In this document: positions 31,190 to 33,749 of the stretch, piece after piece
How the letters are laid out: each line of letters begins with the position of its first letter
Numbering within the stretch: the stretch's first letter is position 1
Program-made: the position numbers and the translations under genes
Assembly (NCBI GenBank): GCA_017448685.1
Contig: JAFSKY010000017.1
Span: 1-33,749 of the forward strand
Direction: 5' to 3'
Length of the DNA: 33,749 bases
Origin: Synergistaceae bacterium
Lineage (GTDB): Bacteria > Synergistota > Synergistia > Synergistales > Aminobacteriaceae
Notes under the pieces: model-generated
The model's input: the letters and a program-made list of their open reading frames with translations, nothing else
What the model was told of the DNA's origin: nothing
Database searches by the model: none

Positions 31190-31722
31190 ATCCAGTCTAT
31201 GAGGCAGTGAACACCATAGCACACTCCAGCAGCAGCAACACCCACAACCGCAGCCCCTACAACAGCAGGAGCCGCCGCAATACCCAGCGCACTCGCTACA
31301 GGAGTCCCGATTGCCGCAAGAGTCGCATTCGTTGCCGCAACACCTGAAAGAGTCGCTATAGCCGTCCCAGTTTTTGCCGTCATTCCTGCCGCGCCAGCAA
31401 GATATACTGCCGTTGAAGTCGCGCCCGTTGTTATCGCTGTATCAGCCGCCGCCTTGATGGGTGCTTTCACTAAATCTTTTCCGGCCTCTTTAGCGACATC
31501 AATCGCAATGTCAAGACGCTCATCGTTATTCTTGGCGTTGTAGAAATCTGAGCCAGTCTTGTACACCTGATATACTGTATTGACAGTTTTCCCGACTTCA
31601 CCGAATTTTTCTGCCTGTCTCTTCACCTCCTCATTGCCTGACCATCCCGCAAACGCAGGCTGAACCGCCCCAATCACCATAACGCTGACCAACAACACCG
31701 CGATGAACCTTGAATGTTTCAT
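31183..31722 (-). CDS. Secreted Gly/Ala-rich protein ending in DWIW, unknown
   Basis: 179 aa. A clear signal peptide (MKHSRFIAVLLVSVMVIGAV, cleavage near QPAFA at residue 25), a polar, charged region (about 26-90, with KEAGKDLVKAPIKAAAD), then a long Ala/Gly/Thr-rich hydrophobic stretch (about 95-168) resembling a glycine-zipper membrane-inserting segment, and a C-terminal VCYGVHCLIDWIW with two Cys. No family is recognised. The shape (export signal, soluble part, zipper-like hydrophobic tail) is compatible with a membrane-active or surface-assembling protein, which is inference. An AGAAGGA ribosome site lies 8 bases before the ATG. First gene of a two-gene leftward unit. Confidence 0.72.
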   Translation of the reverse strand: MKHSRFIAVLLVSVMVIGAVQPAFAGWSGNEEVKRQAEKFGEVGKTVNTVYQVYKTGSDFYNAKNNDERLDIAIDVAKEAGKDLVKAPIKAAADTAITTGATSTAVYLAGAAGMTAKTGTAIATLSGVAATNATLAAIGTPVASALGIAAAPAVVGAAVVGVAAAGVCYGVHCLIDWIW

Positions 31723-31768
31723 GATATATTCCTTCTTTCTTGGGAATGAGGATCTTGAGGATAAATCA

Positions 31769-31797
31769 ATTATAGAATCAATCCCCCCCCCTAAAGA
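31769..31797 (-). promoter_or_regulatory. Promoter of the DWIW pair with a G9 tract in the spacer
   Basis: On the minus strand a consensus TATAAT (31774 to 31769) lies about 47 bases before the ATG at 31722. The 17 bases upstream of it consist of nine consecutive G (31791 to 31783) and ATTGATTC; the -35 position then falls on TCTTTA, a poor match. A homopolymer between a weak -35 and a good -10 means that gain or loss of a G would change the spacing and so the promoter strength. Confidence 0.65.
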
Positions 31798-31880
31798 GCA
31801 TAAATACTCACTTCATGATACGTGATTATATGTATGTGTGAAAAGTTCGTCGCAAGTGGAAGCCTTCCTGTACTCTTTGG

Positions 31881-31886
31881 TAAAAT
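31881..31886 (+). promoter_or_regulatory. Candidate -10 box upstream of mrdA
   Basis: TAAAAT lies 30 bases before the mrdA ATG. No good -35 box is present at 16-18 bases, so this is tentative. Confidence 0.3.
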
Positions 31887-31916
31887 TCATCCCATCAAAA
31901 ATTATGCAGGTGAAAC

Positions 31917-33629
31917 ATGGAAACATTAGACAGCAGGCTTAAATTAGTCATGGGCAGCATGATATTATCAGTGCTTGTTCTGATTGGCGGTCTATACTTC
32001 TGCCAAATCTACCAGGGCGACAAATATATACGCCTCGCACACAGCAACAGACTCAGGCTGATTCGATTCGCCGCCCCAAGAGGCGAAATCTTTGACCGCA
32101 ACGGAGTCCCTCTCGCCGTGAATGACACAACGTTTTGCATCATGGGCTACCCTCTCGACCTCAATACCCCCGAAAAGCTCGAACGACTCAGCAGAATTTT
32201 GATGAGGCACGGAATACCCTTCACAGTTTCAGACCTCGAAAAGACCATCAAGCAACAACGATTAGCCCCTTACCGCGTAATGAGAATCGTTCCCAACCTC
32301 ACAATGACACAAATGGCCGAGCTTGTTGCAGATTACGAGTTCCCTCACGAATTATTCCCGTTAAGCGTCTGGAGAAGAACTTATCCCGCAGGAACAACAG
32401 CAGCTAACATCATTGGCTATGTCGGCGAAATCTCAGAGGGAGAACTCAAACTCCGCGCTGAAGACGGCTATGCTGGAGGAGACCTCATCGGGAAATCTGG
32501 CATTGAACGCTCATATGAATCTGAATTGAGAGGCTCACCCGGTCAAGAAGCCTTAGAGGTTGACGCAAGAGGCAGAAGAGTCAGAGTCCTTGACGCAAGC
32601 CCGGCCGTTAAGGGGGAGGATATACGCCTAACCCTTGACATGGGAGCGCAGAAATTAGCCGTTGAGCTGCTCAAAAACTGGAAGGGTGCTGTTGTGGCTA
32701 TGGACGTTCACACAGGGGCGGTATTGGCTCTTGCGTCATCGCCAGTTTACGACAACAACCCGCTGTCTTGGGGCGTTTCTGGCCGTGAATGGAACGCAAT
32801 CATGAATGACCCTTCACGCCCAATGCTTAACCGCGCAATCGCAGGTGTGTACCCTCCCGCAAGCACGTTCAAGGCTTTCATGTCTATAGCATCGCTTGAG
32901 GAAGACACAATCACGCAAAGCACAATGGTTTCATGCCGAGGCGGACTCAGATTCGGTGCTCACCTGTTCAAGTGCTGGAAACATTCCGGGCATGGCTCAT
33001 TGAACGTAATCGGAGGGCTTCAACATTCGTGTGATGTATTCTTCTATCAGGTCGGACTCAGGACTGGAATCGAGAAACTCATCAAGTGGGGCAGGAAATT
33101 TCATCTTGGCGAGCCTACTGGGATTGACCTTCCCGGCGAAACTGGTGGCAACATTGCCGGGCCTGAATGGAAAATGCGACGCTTCAAATCAGCTTGGGCA
33201 GGTGGAGATACGGTGAACTACTCCATAGGGCAAGGCTACATGCTCATGACCCCTATACAAATCGCGAGGGTTTATGCCTGCATAGCTAACGGCGGGAAAA
33301 TGGTTACGCCACACCTCAACGCTAAAGGCTACAAGACTCCCGAAAATATCGGCCTCAATATGACGAAGCTCGAAATCGTAAGGCGAGGGCTTGAAGCTGT
33401 TGTGTCTCGTGGAACTGGCTCAAGGGCTGGGAGATTTGGCGTTCATGTCGCGGGCAAAACTGGAACGGCTCAAAACTCACACGGTGATGATCACGCACTT
33501 TTCGCGGGATATGCTCCGGCTGAAGCTCCGAGATATGTCGCAGTCGCTGTGATTGAGGGGGGCAAGCATGGTAGCAGTGTTGCAGGGCCTATTGTGGGTC
33601 AAATGCTTGCTCATTTATTGTCCCATTGA
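31917..33629 (+). CDS. mrdA: Penicillin-binding protein 2 (elongasome transpeptidase)
   Basis: 570 aa class B PBP that cross-links peptidoglycan during rod elongation with MreBCD and RodA. One N-terminal membrane helix (about 12-30), a dimerisation domain beginning AAPRGEIFDRNG at about 52-63, then the transpeptidase domain with STFK (catalytic S316, K319), SCD at 371-373 and a KTGTAQ motif near residue 503. The SCDVFFYQ context distinguishes PBP2 from PBP3/FtsI. An AGGTG ribosome site precedes the ATG. It is separated from mreD by the DWIW gene pair on the opposite strand, a break in the usual mreBCD-mrdA series. Confidence 0.94.
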   Translation: METLDSRLKLVMGSMILSVLVLIGGLYFCQIYQGDKYIRLAHSNRLRLIRFAAPRGEIFDRNGVPLAVNDTTFCIMGYPLDLNTPEKLERLSRILMRHGIPFTVSDLEKTIKQQRLAPYRVMRIVPNLTMTQMAELVADYEFPHELFPLSVWRRTYPAGTTAANIIGYVGEISEGELKLRAEDGYAGGDLIGKSGIERSYESELRGSPGQEALEVDARGRRVRVLDASPAVKGEDIRLTLDMGAQKLAVELLKNWKGAVVAMDVHTGAVLALASSPVYDNNPLSWGVSGREWNAIMNDPSRPMLNRAIAGVYPPASTFKAFMSIASLEEDTITQSTMVSCRGGLRFGAHLFKCWKHSGHGSLNVIGGLQHSCDVFFYQVGLRTGIEKLIKWGRKFHLGEPTGIDLPGETGGNIAGPEWKMRRFKSAWAGGDTVNYSIGQGYMLMTPIQIARVYACIANGGKMVTPHLNAKGYKTPENIGLNMTKLEIVRRGLEAVVSRGTGSRAGRFGVHVAGKTGTAQNSHGDDHALFAGYAPAEAPRYVAVAVIEGGKHGSSVAGPIVGQMLAHLLSH

Positions 33630-33639
33630 GGCAATACGT

Positions 33640-33667
33640 TTGTTATCTCGCTGATTGACAGTATAAT
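33640..33667 (+). promoter_or_regulatory. Candidate promoter after mrdA
   Basis: TTGTTA (33640-33645) is followed after 16 bases by a consensus TATAAT (33662-33667). It begins about 10 bases after the mrdA stop and points to the frame that is open at the right edge of the window. Confidence 0.5.
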
Positions 33668-33693
33668 ATTCACACACACAAAATTTTTCATTG

Positions 33694-33749
33694 ATGATGA
33701 TGATGAAGATACCAACATTTAATTTGCTGAAGAAGGCAAGACGGCCTGA
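33694..33749 (+). CDS. Possible start of a further gene, cut by window edge
   Basis: Four consecutive ATG codons (33694-33705) open a frame that continues to the window edge, reading KIPTFNLLKKARRP after the methionines. A promoter-like pair lies 27 bases upstream, but there is no clear Shine-Dalgarno before the ATG run, so the gene is only a suggestion and cannot be named from 18 residues. Confidence 0.35.
   Translation, partial: MMMMKIPTFNLLKKARRP

Noticed and set aside
33691-33705. GATGATGATGATG run as a slippage tract
   Set aside because: Only about four 3-base units; copy change would just add or remove a start methionine codon without shifting frame.

Overview
The window is a 33.7 kb, gene-dense, mid-GC stretch of a bacterial chromosome with about 31 protein genes, most of them housekeeping. 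The mixture of a bifunctional (p)ppGpp enzyme, an mreBCD/PBP2 elongasome cluster, DUF3084 and DUF1015 proteins, a partial cobalamin branch and competence genes, together with frequent TTG starts, fits the Synergistota best. That assignment rests on remembered family distribution and gene order, not on a marker gene, and is moderate to weak. No rRNA, tRNA, CRISPR array, transposase or prophage gene was seen.

Layout. (1) 1-2051 (+): the 3' part of miaB and a GT4 glycosyltransferase, coupled by an ATGA overlap. (2) 9758 down to 2026 (-): one tightly packed transcription unit containing a TGS-like/uridine-kinase-like nucleoside kinase, a BglII-type restriction-modification pair, a secreted SH3-like protein, cbiB, cobD, a DUF3841 protein and a shortened cobQ that has lost its glutaminase cysteine. 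(3) 9941-10129 (+): a small membrane protein with its own promoter and terminator. (4) 16.1 kb down to 10.2 kb (-): DUF1015, EamA transporter, DUF3084, rnhA, comF, murJ, driven by a clear sigma70-type promoter. (5) 16224-18562 (+): comEA (SLBB plus two HhH units) and a comEC without its metallo-beta-lactamase domain. (6) 18.6-19.6 kb (+): a membrane acyltransferase whose 5' end carries six heptanucleotide repeats. (7) 19.66-20.27 kb: a putative antitoxin and a truncated YafQ-like toxin facing guaB (IMP dehydrogenase, -). (8) 21663-22553 (-): a secreted ankyrin protein. (9) 22661-30540 (+): tadA, recJ, rel/spoT, dtd, an MBL hydrolase, mreB, mreC, mreD, closed by a terminator. (10) 31722 down to 30890 (-): two small secreted proteins that share the C-terminal tetrapeptide DWIW, behind a promoter whose spacer holds a run of nine G. 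(11) 31917-33629 (+): PBP2 (mrdA), then the possible start of another gene.

The genes cover cell-wall growth (murJ, mreBCD, PBP2, acyltransferase), nucleotide and stress metabolism (guaB, rel, nucleoside kinase), translation fidelity (miaB, tadA, dtd), DNA uptake and defence (comEA, comEC, comF, recJ, the R-M pair) and late cobalamin assembly. The most notable signals are two independent simple-sequence repeats placed where slippage would switch genes: a heptamer between a plausible ATG and the body of the acyltransferase, where the present copy number puts that ATG out of frame, and a G9 tract in the promoter of the unfamiliar DWIW protein pair. Both point to phase variation of surface or secreted functions. 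This is inferred from sequence architecture only.
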